Source of the DNA: CAZRVH01 sp964603635
GTDB taxonomy: Bacteria > Patescibacteriota > Gracilibacteria > Peribacterales > Peribacteraceae
Assembly: GCA_964603635.1 (NCBI GenBank)
Contig: CAZRVH010000009.1
Span: 1-42,688, forward strand
Reading direction: 5' to 3'
DNA: 42,688 nt
Under the pieces are notes generated by a model that worked only from the letters and a program-made list of their open reading frames with translations, searched no databases and was not told the origin of the DNA. Position numbers and translations under genes: made by a program. Numbering within the stretch: the first letter of the stretch is position 1; each line of letters begins with the position of its first letter. Shown here piece after piece: positions 29,663-37,330 of this stretch.

Positions 29663-31638
29663 AGAACAAGCCCTTCAAACTCGTCTCCCCCTTCCAGCCC
29701 ACCGGCGACCAGCCGGCGGCTATCGAAAAGCTCATCAAAGGCATCAGGAACGGCGAGAAACACCAGACCCTCCTGGGAGCCACGGGAACGGGAAAAACCT
29801 TCACGGTGGCCAACATCGTGCAGGAATTGCAGCGCCCCACGCTGGTCCTGGCCCACAACAAGACGCTGGCCGCGCAGCTGTGTTCGGAGTTCCAGAACTT
29901 CTTCCCGGATAACGCCGTCAGTTACTTCGTCTCCTACTACGACTACTACCAGCCGGAAGCGTACGTCCCGCATACGGATACCTACATCGAGAAGGACGCG
30001 TCCATCAACGACGAGATTGACAAGTTCCGCCACGCCGCCACGTTCAACCTTCTCACGCGCAGGGACGTGCTCATCGTCGCGTCGGTGTCGTGCATCTACG
30101 GCCTCGGAAACGTCGAGGACTACGAAGCGCTCGCCATCAAACTCGAACGCGGCATGCCGATGCAGCGTGACAAGCTGTTGCGCCGCCTGTCGGACATCCA
30201 GTACCGCAGGAGCAACATGGAATTCAAGCAGCGCATGTTCCACGTGCTCGGCGACACCGTCGAAATCTTCCCGCCGAACGCGGATACCGTCATCCGCATC
30301 GAGCTTCCGTTCGACGAGATCGAAGTGATCCAGGAAGTCGACAGCTTCACGGGCGAAGTCCTTCAGGAATTGCAGGAAGTGATGATCTTCCCGGCGGCCC
30401 ACAACGTGACCAGCAAGGAGAAAATCGATCGTGCGGTAGACGGCATCATGGCGGAGATGAAGGAGCAGGAGCAATACTTCCTGAAGAAGGGCGAGTTCGC
30501 CAAGGCAGAGCGCATCCGCATGCGCACCGAGTACGATATCGAAATGCTGAAGGAAACCGGCTACTGCACGGGCATCGAGAACTACACGCGGTATCTGGAG
30601 GGCTCCCCTCCCAACTCCCCGCCGTCCACGCTCCTCGATTACTTCCCGGACGATTTCCTGCTCTTCGCGGACGAATCCCACATCACCATCCCCCAGATCG
30701 GCGGCATGCACGAAGGAAACTTCAGCCGCAAATCCACGCTCGTGGAATATGGCTTCCGCCTTCCTTCGTCGCACGACAACCGCCCGCTGAAGTTTACGGA
30801 ATTCGAGGAGCGCATCGGGCAGGCCGTGTACGTATCCGCCACGCCCAGCAAGTACGAATACGCCCACACGCCCAAGGAGCACATCGTGGAGCAGATCATC
30901 CGCCCCACGGGATTGCTGGATCCGCCCGTCACGGTGAAGCCGACGAAACACCAGATCGACGACATCACCAAGGAGGTGCAGGAAACGATCAAGCGCGGCG
31001 AGCGCATCCTCATCACCACGCTCACGAAGAAATCCGCCGAGGATCTCAGCAAGTACCTGCACGAGGGCGGCTACAAGGTGCGCTATCTGCACAGCGATAT
31101 CGAAACCATGGAACGCATCGAAATCCTGCGCCAGCTGCGCACGGGAGACATCGATATCCTCGTCGGTATCAATCTCCTGCGCGAAGGATTGGACCTTCCA
31201 GAGGTCAGCTACATCGCGATTCTTGATGCGGATAAACAGGGATTCCTCCGCTCGCGCGATGCATTGATTCAGATCATCGGCCGCGCCGCGCGCAACATCC
31301 ACGGCCACGTGACGCTGTACGCAGACAAGATGACCGATGCCATGACCGGCGCCATCGGTGAGACGAACCGCCGCCGCGCGATCCAGGAGGCCTACAACGT
31401 CAAGCACGGTATCACGCCGAAGACGATCGAGAAGGCCATCCGCGATATCGCGGAGGAGGGCAAGAAGCTGGAACTGCGCCGTCCCAAGCACGACCACACG
31501 AAGATTCCGAAAGACGAGAAGAAGCGCCTCATGGCCGAGCTGGAGCAGCAGATGGAAATCGCTTCCGAGAACTTGGAGTTCGAGAAAGCGGCGGACCTGC
31601 GCGACGAGATCGAATTGATCAGGAGGGAATTGGTCTGA
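29659..31638 (+). CDS. uvrB: UvrABC nucleotide excision repair protein UvrB
   Basis: UvrB receives damage from UvrA, verifies it and recruits UvrC. The 659-aa product has the Walker A TLLGATGTGKTFTVANI (residues 38-54), the beta-hairpin FVSYYDYYQPEAYVP, and DESHITIPQIGGMHEG. It also has YVSATPSKYE, the helicase motifs LITTLTKKSAEDLSKYL and VGINLLREGLDLPEVSYIAILDADKQGFLRS, and RAARNIHGHVTLYADKMT. It ends with a UVR motif (ENLEFEKAADLRDEIELIRREL) for UvrC binding. Start ATG 29659 is family-consistent; an in-frame ATG at 29584 overlaps the -10 box. It ends one base before the convergent galU stop. Confidence 0.97.
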   Translation: MKNKPFKLVSPFQPTGDQPAAIEKLIKGIRNGEKHQTLLGATGTGKTFTVANIVQELQRPTLVLAHNKTLAAQLCSEFQNFFPDNAVSYFVSYYDYYQPEAYVPHTDTYIEKDASINDEIDKFRHAATFNLLTRRDVLIVASVSCIYGLGNVEDYEALAIKLERGMPMQRDKLLRRLSDIQYRRSNMEFKQRMFHVLGDTVEIFPPNADTVIRIELPFDEIEVIQEVDSFTGEVLQELQEVMIFPAAHNVTSKEKIDRAVDGIMAEMKEQEQYFLKKGEFAKAERIRMRTEYDIEMLKETGYCTGIENYTRYLEGSPPNSPPSTLLDYFPDDFLLFADESHITIPQIGGMHEGNFSRKSTLVEYGFRLPSSHDNRPLKFTEFEERIGQAVYVSATPSKYEYAHTPKEHIVEQIIRPTGLLDPPVTVKPTKHQIDDITKEVQETIKRGERILITTLTKKSAEDLSKYLHEGGYKVRYLHSDIETMERIEILRQLRTGDIDILVGINLLREGLDLPEVSYIAILDADKQGFLRSRDALIQIIGRAARNIHGHVTLYADKMTDAMTGAIGETNRRRAIQEAYNVKHGITPKTIEKAIRDIAEEGKKLELRRPKHDHTKIPKDEKKRLMAELEQQMEIASENLEFEKAADLRDEIELIRRELV

Positions 31639-32454
31639 TCATCCGAGCGCCAGAACCGCTTCCTTGTAGCCCTTCGGATTGCCCGTGTCGTAGCGCGTGC
31701 CCTCGAATTCGTATCCCAGGATGGGCGTCTGGCCCAGTCGTCCGATGAGCGCGTCGATCAGGCGGATCTCGCCGTCCTTGCCGCTCTTCGTTTGGGGCAG
31801 CACGTCGATCACTTCCTTCGGGATGACGTACTTTCCGACGATACCAAGCGTGCTCGGAGCCTCTTCGGGCTTCGGCTTCTCCACAAGTCCCGTCACGGTC
31901 TTCAATCGTCCGTTCGACAACGCCTCGTCCACGGACACGATGCCGTAACTGCTCACGCGCTCTTTGGGGACGTTCTCCAGCGCGAGGATAGCGGCGTTGG
32001 CGGGTGCATCCTTCGCGGCGCGAGCAAGCTGCTGCAGGCCGTTTTCCGTGCCCACGATGAGGTCATCGCCGAACAGCACCGCCACGCTCTCCGTGTTCAC
32101 CCAATCCTTCGCCTGCAGGATGGCGTGGCCGTCTCCCAGCTGTTCGTTTTGGTACACCGATGTGAAACGCACGTTGTCATAGCGTTTCAGGTCCTCGATG
32201 AGGGACATCTTTCCCTTTGCTTCCAGCACGTTGTTCAGGTGTTCGTCCGGTTCGAAGTATTTCAGGATCGTTTCCTTTCCCTTGCTGATCACGAAACAAA
32301 TGTCCGTGATGCCGACGCTGAGGCATTCGTCCACGAGGTGCCCGATGATGGGCGTCGTGCCGATCGGCAACAGTTCCTTGGCGACGATTTTCGTCCAAGG
32401 CAGGAAACGCGTTCCAAGGCCCGCAACGGGCAGAATGGCTTGTGTTATCGGCAT
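31639..32454 (-). CDS. galU: UTP--glucose-1-phosphate uridylyltransferase
   Basis: GalU makes UDP-glucose for glycans and glycosyltransferases such as those in this window. The 271-aa product carries the nucleotide-binding AILPVAGLGTRFLPWTKIVAKELLPI start (residues 6-31, with GLGTR and PKE-like KE), NEQLGDGHAILQAKDW, AVLFGDDLIVG, GLVEKPKPEEAPSTLGIVGKYV, and a late YDTGNPKGYKEAVL. ATG 32454 is the family start; the frame extends upstream without support. The gene converges on uvrB with adjoining stop codons and diverges from the 32546 gene. Confidence 0.94.
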   Translation of the reverse strand: MPITQAILPVAGLGTRFLPWTKIVAKELLPIGTTPIIGHLVDECLSVGITDICFVISKGKETILKYFEPDEHLNNVLEAKGKMSLIEDLKRYDNVRFTSVYQNEQLGDGHAILQAKDWVNTESVAVLFGDDLIVGTENGLQQLARAAKDAPANAAILALENVPKERVSSYGIVSVDEALSNGRLKTVTGLVEKPKPEEAPSTLGIVGKYVIPKEVIDVLPQTKSGKDGEIRLIDALIGRLGQTPILGYEFEGTRYDTGNPKGYKEAVLALG

Positions 32455-32483
32455 GGCCCGGAGTCTACGCGAGGGGCCCCGTT

Positions 32484-32512
32484 TTGACAAAAAAATCAAA
32501 AACGACTATACT
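32484..32512 (+). promoter_or_regulatory. Near-consensus sigma70 promoter
   Basis: TTGACA (32484-32489), a 17-base spacer and TATACT (32507-32512), the best consensus promoter in the window. The predicted leader to ATG 32546 is about 27 bases with no obvious Shine-Dalgarno. Confidence 0.85.
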
Positions 32513-32545
32513 GACTGGAAATTCACATCCATACCCACATCCGTT

Positions 32546-32818
32546 ATGACGCCTGAGAAACACTATAAAGAAATGCTCGATGTCGTCGGCACGTCCATCG
32601 CGCTGACCAACGAATTGAATACGATTCTTGAGAATCCGATACGCGACGGCGAGACCCGCAATCGCGTGCATGCATTGATGGCATCGCTCAGCGGACATCT
32701 TCTCATCGTTGAGGAATACGAAGCATACACCGGCGGAGGCGTCGTGGAGGCCATGCACGCCACGCATGACCGCGCGATCGGCGCATTGAGCGAGACGTCA
32801 TTCGCGCTGGCCGCGTAA
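32546..32818 (+). CDS. Small helical hypothetical protein, 90 aa
   Basis: Unrecognised. The product is soluble and likely all-helical (EKHYKEMLDVVGTSIALTNELNTIL, TRNRVHALMASLSGHLLIVEEY, VVEAMHATHDRAIGALSETS). It has no signal or metal motif. It sits alone between a near-consensus promoter and a terminator, so it is probably highly expressed. Small abundant structural or stress proteins have this layout, but no function can be assigned. Confidence 0.75.
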   Translation: MTPEKHYKEMLDVVGTSIALTNELNTILENPIRDGETRNRVHALMASLSGHLLIVEEYEAYTGGGVVEAMHATHDRAIGALSETSFALAA

Positions 32819-32850
32819 CCAACCCCGTCAAAAACACCCATATACAAACA

Positions 32851-32880
32851 AAGAGCAAGCCGCGAGGATTGCTCTTTTAG
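32851..32880. terminator. Bidirectional terminator between convergent genes
   Basis: An 8-bp stem AAGAGCAA / TTGCTCTT around a 10-base loop, followed by TTTAGTT on the plus strand and TTTGTTTG on the minus strand. Confidence 0.65.
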
Positions 32881-32903
32881 TTGTGCCTCCGAAGAGGCGC
32901 AGA

Positions 32904-33245
32904 TCATTCCATCAGCGACAGGAGGAGGGACGCCATGCTTCCCAGGAGAAACAGGAGTCCGGTCATCTGCCGCATCCACTGCACACGCCTTGCGCGTACG
33001 GCTTCCAACTTTCGTAGGATCGTGCGTTCGAGCTGTCCGATCATGCCAAGCGTGACGTGGCTTTGGGTCCGTTGGATGCCGCTCATCCCGCGCCATTCCT
33101 GCCTGAGTGCGCGGAGAAAGGAGAGGCGACGACGCAGCGGCGTGCGAGGGTTGCGAGCGTCGCGCCACATGTCATTCAGACGTTCGGCATATCGCGGCTT
33201 TTTTCGCGCTTTTGTCCCTCGTGCGTTTGTTCGAATGGAAACCAT
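32904..33245 (-). CDS. Basic protein with C-terminal TM segment, 113 aa
   Basis: Unrecognised. A very basic N-terminal part (NARGTKARKKPRYAERL, RRRLSFLRALRQEWRG) and a helical middle lead to a C-terminal hydrophobic segment, MTGLLFLLGSMASLLLSLM (about residues 94-112). It may be tail-anchored with a positively charged cytoplasmic part. Support for the gene is good: on the minus strand TTGCCT-17-TATAAT at 33317-33289, then GGAGGG nine bases before ATG 33245. The plus-strand frame over the same region is a shadow. Confidence 0.65.
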   Translation of the reverse strand: MVSIRTNARGTKARKKPRYAERLNDMWRDARNPRTPLRRRLSFLRALRQEWRGMSGIQRTQSHVTLGMIGQLERTILRKLEAVRARRVQWMRQMTGLLFLLGSMASLLLSLME

Positions 33246-33288
33246 TCCGTATTCCCTCCATGTCCATGATGAAAGATCAACTAAAATG

Positions 33289-33317
33289 ATTATAAAATAT
33301 TATAATTGATAAGGCAA
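33289..33317 (-). promoter_or_regulatory. Promoter of the 32904 gene
   Basis: On the minus strand TTGCCT (33317-33312), a 17-base spacer and a perfect TATAAT (33294-33289), giving a leader of about 37 bases with a Shine-Dalgarno. Confidence 0.7.
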
Positions 33318-33339
33318 TAGACACGTAAAAAAAGAAATT

Positions 33340-33440
33340 CCAATAACCAAACACCAACATCCAGGGAAGAACCAATTATAAGAATATTCAATATTTGCTC
33401 ATTGGAACATTCCTTGGTACTTGGAATTTAGTCCTTGGAC
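33340..33440. repeat. Heptamer tandem repeat with inverted partner before hsp20 end
   Basis: Left arm units CCAATAA, CCAAACA, CCAACAT, CCAGGGA (33340-33367). Right arm units CTTGGTA, CTTGGAA, TTTAGTC, CTTGGAC (33413-33440). The words are complementary in type (CCAA versus TTGG), separated by an AT-rich spacer. It lies between the 32904 promoter and the hsp20 stop and may form the hsp20 transcript end. Confidence 0.7.
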
Positions 33441-33450
33441 CTTTCGCTTC

Positions 33451-33921
33451 TTATCCTTCGCTAATGCGGACAATTTTTACCTTTTCTTCCTTCGGGATCA
33501 GGATCTTCAGGATGCACTCCTTGTTGAACGTCGCCTTCACCTTCTTCGGGTCGATGGCGAACGGCAGCGTGACGCTGCGCGCGAACTCACCCCAGAAACA
33601 TTCCTGCAGGTAGTATTGGTCCGCGGGAATGGCGTCGGTCTGCTGGCGCACGCCGCGGATGGTGAGCACGTTATCCGCGATTTCGATGTCGATGTCGGAA
33701 AGCCGGATGCCGGCGATGGCCGCCTTGATGATGTAGTAGTTGTCCTGCTCGTAAATATCCACGGCCACCTGGCCCTGTTGCTTCTTTCCCGTCGCGCTGC
33801 TTCCTTGCTGTTTCAACGGCGGAACGCCGCCGGAAAAATTCGTCGGTGTTACGCCCTCCTCCTGCAACTCGTCTTGCCCGAGGTTTGAGAAAATGCCGTG
33901 AAATGGAAACGACGATGACAT
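33451..33921 (-). CDS. Hsp20/alpha-crystallin small heat-shock protein
   Basis: An ATP-independent holdase. The 156-aa product has a disordered N-terminal part (SGGVPPLKQQGSSATGKKQQG) and an alpha-crystallin domain from about residue 52: VAVDIYEQDNYYIIKAAIAGIRLSDIDIEIADNVLTIRGVR, then YLQECFWGEFARSVTLPFAIDPKKVKATFNKECILKILIPK. The AFNxGVL-like motif (ATFNKECILKILIPK) and a C-terminal IVRI stand in for the IxI tail. On the minus strand TTGCCT-18-TACAAT (33962-33933) is a good housekeeping promoter, with no CIRCE element. GAGG lies just before ATG 33921. Confidence 0.9.
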   Translation of the reverse strand: MSSSFPFHGIFSNLGQDELQEEGVTPTNFSGGVPPLKQQGSSATGKKQQGQVAVDIYEQDNYYIIKAAIAGIRLSDIDIEIADNVLTIRGVRQQTDAIPADQYYLQECFWGEFARSVTLPFAIDPKKVKATFNKECILKILIPKEEKVKIVRISEG

Positions 33922-33932
33922 GTCCTCGTTAC

Positions 33933-33962
33933 ATTGTATGCGTCGTCGCTATCCTCAGGCAA
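33933..33962 (-). promoter_or_regulatory. hsp20 promoter
   Basis: On the minus strand TTGCCT (33962-33957), an 18-base spacer and TACAAT (33938-33933), 11 bases before the ATG at 33921. The leader would be only a few bases long. Confidence 0.55.
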
Positions 33963-34063
33963 AAATCACGAGTGGCGCGAATGAAAAATGATGAGCTATT
34001 GCACAAGGAATGTATTCTCGTTTTTGAAAATCATCTTGCATGGAAGTTCACTCAACGTAAGAT

Positions 34064-34091
34064 TTGATTCCTGGATTTTTTCAGCTACCAT
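34064..34091 (+). promoter_or_regulatory. Promoter of the XRE regulator
   Basis: TTGATT (34064-34069), a 16-base spacer and TACCAT (34086-34091), nine bases before the ATG at 34101, so leaderless or nearly so. Confidence 0.45.
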
Positions 34092-34100
34092 CCAATTCCC

Positions 34101-34325
34101 ATGACAGCCGTCACCCTTCGCAATCACATCAGGAAACTCCGCTTTGAGAAGGGAATGACGCAGGAGGAGCTTGCTTTGCGAACGGGTGTGAGCCGGCAAA
34201 CGATCATGAGCATCGAACGCGGACAGACGAATCCTTCCGTGTTGCTTGCGTACAAGATTTCCGCAGCTCTCGGAGTGTTGATCACGGAGGTGTTTGATAT
34301 GGATGGGAAGCTGGCGCCGGTGTAA
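34101..34325 (+). CDS. XRE/Cro-type transcriptional regulator, 74 aa
   Basis: A minimal helix-turn-helix protein: LRNHIRKLRFEKGMTQEELALRTGVSRQTIMSIERGQTNPSVLLAYKISAALGV, with the recognition helix SRQTIMSIERG (about residues 31-41), then FDMDGKL. It matches the short YozG/YgzD-like Cro family that usually consists of the DNA-binding domain only. Some act next to a membrane protein, but none adjoins it here. The target is unknown, possibly itself. It is followed by two REP-like palindromes. Confidence 0.88.
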   Translation: MTAVTLRNHIRKLRFEKGMTQEELALRTGVSRQTIMSIERGQTNPSVLLAYKISAALGVLITEVFDMDGKLAPV

Positions 34326-34341
34326 GCAAAAAGCTATTCCG

Positions 34342-34370
34342 TGTCGCCCTTCGACGAGCTCAGGGTGACA
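34342..34370. repeat. REP-like palindrome (TGTC...GACA), copy 1
   Basis: TGTCGCCCT at the left pairs with AGGGTGACA at the right (nine pairs, one G-T), with TTCGACGAGCTC in the loop. It resembles the widespread CTTCGAC-AGCTCAGGGTGAC palindromes seen in many bacterial genomes. Confidence 0.6.
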
Positions 34371-34387
34371 CAATAAAAGCTAAAACG

Positions 34388-34427
34388 TGTCATGGTGAGC
34401 CAAGCTTGTCCTGAGTTTATCGAAGGA
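34388..34427. repeat. REP-like palindrome (TGTC...), copy 2, degraded
   Basis: TGTCATGGTGAGC, then AAGCTTGTCCTGAG and TTATCGAAGGATCGAA. It is the inverted relative of copy 1, with insertions, 17 bases away. Same family as the element at 5722-5749. Confidence 0.5.
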
Positions 34428-34458
34428 TCGAACTATATATGCCTTGTTTTACATATGA

Positions 34459-34485
34459 CAAAAGACGATCCCGAGGGATCGTCTT
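34459..34485 (-). terminator. Intrinsic terminator of the 34507 gene
   Basis: An 11-bp stem AAGACGATCCC / GGGATCGTCTT with a 2-base loop, followed by TTTGT on the minus strand. Confidence 0.7.
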
Positions 34486-34506
34486 GTTGCCGTGGAGGGG
34501 AGGGAT

Positions 34507-34998
34507 TTATAACAATCCTGGATGGCATTTGTTGTAGTGCTTGCCGTTATGGAATAGAAATAGTGTTCCCCGATGGTTCCATACCGTACCGTCTTGTTTT
34601 TCGTCCCACTCCTCCGGTGCGGGCTGGGGCACTTGGCGGACGGGTGCCCACATGATATCGCTTCCGATCTTGAGCCAGTCTTCGTTTCTGCGCATTGGCT
34701 GGCATAGTTCGCCGACGCTGAGTTCGCAATGTCGATCATAGGGAAGATAGATGCTTATGCAGGTGAATCCAATCGCCGTCTTGTTGGCCTCCTTCGCCAC
34801 GATGCGGATGGTTTGTTCCCCGATGGGTTGTGCGTGCAGATCTAGTGCGCATTCAGTGGGATTGTTGATGTTGCAGACGAGCCGTTGATCCGTTACCTCC
34901 AAGGAACAATCTATGGCCAATGGATTCATTCGTAAGGTCGCGCGGATTCCGTCAAATAGATCCGTGAGCAGCAGCGTTCTCATGTTGGTGTTGTGCAT
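34507..34998 (-). CDS. Hypothetical protein, 163 aa
   Basis: Unrecognised. From ATG 34998 with a GGAGAG Shine-Dalgarno nine bases upstream, the product begins MHNTNMRTLLLTDLFDGIRATLRM. It is mostly beta-strand-like (CSLEVTDQRLVCNINNPTECALDLHAQ region, QTIRIVAKEANKTAIGF) and ends in a Trp/His-rich part (TVWNHRGTLFLFHNGKHYNKC). Longer frames upstream lack a ribosome-binding site. It ends at a strong terminator. The 178 bases between it and recJ hold a fragment of a CGGCAGGCAGG-type palindrome (about 35133-35155) and nothing else clear. Confidence 0.65.
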   Translation of the reverse strand: MHNTNMRTLLLTDLFDGIRATLRMNPLAIDCSLEVTDQRLVCNINNPTECALDLHAQPIGEQTIRIVAKEANKTAIGFTCISIYLPYDRHCELSVGELCQPMRRNEDWLKIGSDIMWAPVRQVPQPAPEEWDEKQDGTVWNHRGTLFLFHNGKHYNKCHPGLL

Positions 34999-35176
34999 TG
35001 ATATATCTCTCCACGGCATGCGGGCTTTCCCCTTCCTTGCGAAGTGCAAGAAGAGAGCGCGCGTGGATGGAGAGACACAGAGAGGTGGTTTGAAAAAGCG
35101 GGAGGCACAGGATAGCACATGTGTCCTATCAAGCCAGCCTACCGGCAGGCAGGCGTGGACGACATATGAGACCTTA

Positions 35177-36811
35177 TTATGAAGCCAATCGCACATCCAC
35201 CAGCATCAGCTGCGGGGTTGCTTTTCCATTCCACGTATCCACGTTTAACCGGTACACAAGGTCGACGGGTTTGTTGATCTGATCGATGAACCTACCGAAG
35301 TTGAATCCGATGAGTTTGCAGTGCGCGGCGTACGCCTGAAGATGCTGCCCCTCCACTCCTACCGTGCGCGGGAAACTGAGCGTCACCCCGCGCGACAGGA
35401 AGAGCGGCTCGCCGTTTCCCTGCCCGAACGGTTCCAGCTGCGACAGGGATGAACAGAAGGGCACGGAGACGGCATGGATGGGCAGCGTCGCGTCGATCGC
35501 GAGCGTGGGGATGAGGTCGTCGGGGGCGATGTGCGCTTTCGCGTCTTCGTTCATGGCGCGAGCAATCTCCGTAAGGTTTTCCTTCTTGAACGAACAGCCC
35601 GCGGCCTGCGCGTGTCCGCCGAACGTCGTCAACATCGGCGCGATGCGCTTCAGGCCCTCCGTGACATGGTAGAACGGAGTGGATCGCAGCGACGCGACGC
35701 AATTCCCGCCGCCGATATTCGCCGCCATGGACGGACGTCCGAAACGCTCCGTCAGTTTTCCCGAAATGAGCCCGAGGATACCCGGCGGATAGTCCTCGCT
35801 CGCGACGCAGAGGAAGGCGGGAAGTGATTCATGTTCCAGCTTCCCCGTGGGATCGATCGAAAGCAGGGCGTGCTCGATGCAGCGCGCCGTTTCCGCCTGG
35901 CGTTCCACGTTCAATTGTTCCAACGTTTGCATGCCGTCCCCTCCTTCCAGGATCGCCGAGAGCGCGAGGATGGGATCCGCCATGCGGCCCGCGGCGTTGA
36001 TGCGCGGTGCCACGCGGAAGGCGACGTCGGTACTGGTCAGCCGCTGTCCGCGCGACACGCCTGTCAGCAGGGATTGCAAAGGCGACGGCGCGAGCCTGTT
36101 CATTGCCGCGAGCCCTTCCGTCACGAGCCTGCGGTTGTCCCCCCGCAACGTCACGACGTCGGCGATGGTGCCGATGGCCGCGAGGGCCAGGTCTTCTTCC
36201 CTGCCGGCCCATGTGTCTTTCTCCAGGGCATGCAGAAACGCGAAGACGACGCCTGCCGCGGACGGCGGATGATCGGTCGGGGTCAGCGCGAGCGAGGGGT
36301 GCAGCACCGCATGCGCGGGAGGGCGTTGCGAGAAGTGATGGTGATCAAGGACGATGACATCCATTCCCTTTGCCTTCGCCGTTTCTATTTCCGCATATGA
36401 TCCGACACCGGTATCGACGGTGAAGAGAAGCGTCACTCCCGCATCCGCGAATTCCTCCACGTGTTTCATCTTCAATCCGTAGCCGTCGTGCATGCGGTGC
36501 GGCAGGCGCACGATGGGTTCCGTGCCATTCCTACGGAAGAACCTTAAAAGAAGCGCGGTCGACGTGATGCCGTCGGCGTCGTAATCCCCGAAGATGGCGA
36601 TGGTCTCGCCGTCGGCGATTCCCTTTCGCGTGCGTTCGGCCGCCAAGCCTGCCTCGGGGTACTGTGCGGGCGATACCCACGTGACGGTCGCGTCGTTCTC
36701 CAGCGCCCGTTCCCGGGCCATGCGCGCGACGAACGAAGGCATATCCGCCTGCGCGATATCGAGCGTCGGTTCCATCCATCGCTTGCCGGTCAAAGAAAGA
36801 GGGGCGGTCAC
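35177..36811 (-). CDS. recJ: Single-stranded-DNA-specific exonuclease RecJ
   Basis: RecJ degrades 5'-ended ssDNA in recombination and repair. The 544-aa product carries the DHH motifs in order: IAIFGDYDADGITSTALLL (residues 72-90), LFTVDTGVGSYAEI, VIVLDHHHFSQRPP, and AIGTIADVVTLRGDNR. Then comes the DHHA1 signature TTFGGHAQAAGCSFK (about residue 403). The C-terminal OB-like domain ends PQLMLVDVRLAS. It is slightly shorter than many RecJ proteins (about 560-580). The start is GTG 36811, giving the conserved KRW near residue 10. A TAGCCT box ends about ten bases upstream. Confidence 0.95.
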   Translation of the reverse strand: MTAPLSLTGKRWMEPTLDIAQADMPSFVARMARERALENDATVTWVSPAQYPEAGLAAERTRKGIADGETIAIFGDYDADGITSTALLLRFFRRNGTEPIVRLPHRMHDGYGLKMKHVEEFADAGVTLLFTVDTGVGSYAEIETAKAKGMDVIVLDHHHFSQRPPAHAVLHPSLALTPTDHPPSAAGVVFAFLHALEKDTWAGREEDLALAAIGTIADVVTLRGDNRRLVTEGLAAMNRLAPSPLQSLLTGVSRGQRLTSTDVAFRVAPRINAAGRMADPILALSAILEGGDGMQTLEQLNVERQAETARCIEHALLSIDPTGKLEHESLPAFLCVASEDYPPGILGLISGKLTERFGRPSMAANIGGGNCVASLRSTPFYHVTEGLKRIAPMLTTFGGHAQAAGCSFKKENLTEIARAMNEDAKAHIAPDDLIPTLAIDATLPIHAVSVPFCSSLSQLEPFGQGNGEPLFLSRGVTLSFPRTVGVEGQHLQAYAAHCKLIGFNFGRFIDQINKPVDLVYRLNVDTWNGKATPQLMLVDVRLAS

Positions 36812-36859
36812 CTACGGAGGCTACCAGATCCCCTCTTGCCCGTCTGCGGTTCCAAGAAA

Positions 36860-37297
36860 TTATTTCTGCATGACGTCGATGCGTCCGCTGCGTGCGAAGA
36901 GAAATGTCGCGACCGTGGCGATGCCCAGCAACGCGAGGGCGATCGTCGTTTCGGGTCCCGTGTGCGACATGGCCGGGGCGCCGCTGTGGAGCGTATCGCC
37001 GGAGGGCCCTTCGTACATCGGTGCGGAAGACGTTCGACGGCTCTCGACGCGCTGCAGGATGCGCTCCTCGCGTTGCGTGAGGGATTCCTCGCCGGGAGCG
37101 GCGCCATGCAGATCCTCCGAGGAGACGGCCGAGGAAACGGCCCTGCTGCTGCGCTGCGAGGAGGCGGCTCCGTGGAGGCCTTCATCCGCGGCGACGTCCT
37201 CGTTTCCGAACAGTACGTCCTCGGGTTCCACGTAGGCGCGGACGGTTCCGGGGAGGAACAGAACGGCGAGGCTGACGGTCAGTAAGAAGTGTTTCAT
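36860..37297 (-). CDS. Exported protein with C-terminal TGP-TM anchor, 145 aa
   Basis: A small surface protein. It has a signal peptide (FLLTVSLAVLFLPGTVRA, cleavage near residue 21) and a serine-rich, probably disordered middle (ASSQRSSRAVSSAVSSEDLHGAAPG and a charged QREERILQRVESRR helix). The tripartite C-terminus is MSHTGPE, then a hydrophobic TTIALALLGIATVATFLFA, then basic RSGR. That end resembles a sortase-sorting signal in form (short polar motif, membrane helix, positive tail), with HTGPE in place of LPXTG. No sortase gene is in the window. Function unknown; it lies next to the calcium-repeat protein on the same strand. Confidence 0.65.
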   Translation of the reverse strand: MKHFLLTVSLAVLFLPGTVRAYVEPEDVLFGNEDVAADEGLHGAASSQRSSRAVSSAVSSEDLHGAAPGEESLTQREERILQRVESRRTSSAPMYEGPSGDTLHSGAPAMSHTGPETTIALALLGIATVATFLFARSGRIDVMQK

Positions 37298-37330
37298 AGC
37301 AAAATGTAGGGGAGGGGCGGTAAGAAGCGG

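Noticed and set aside
29527..31497. Long minus-strand open frame (656 codons) antisense to uvrB
   Set aside because: Same reason: a frame shadow of a highly conserved gene with biased composition.
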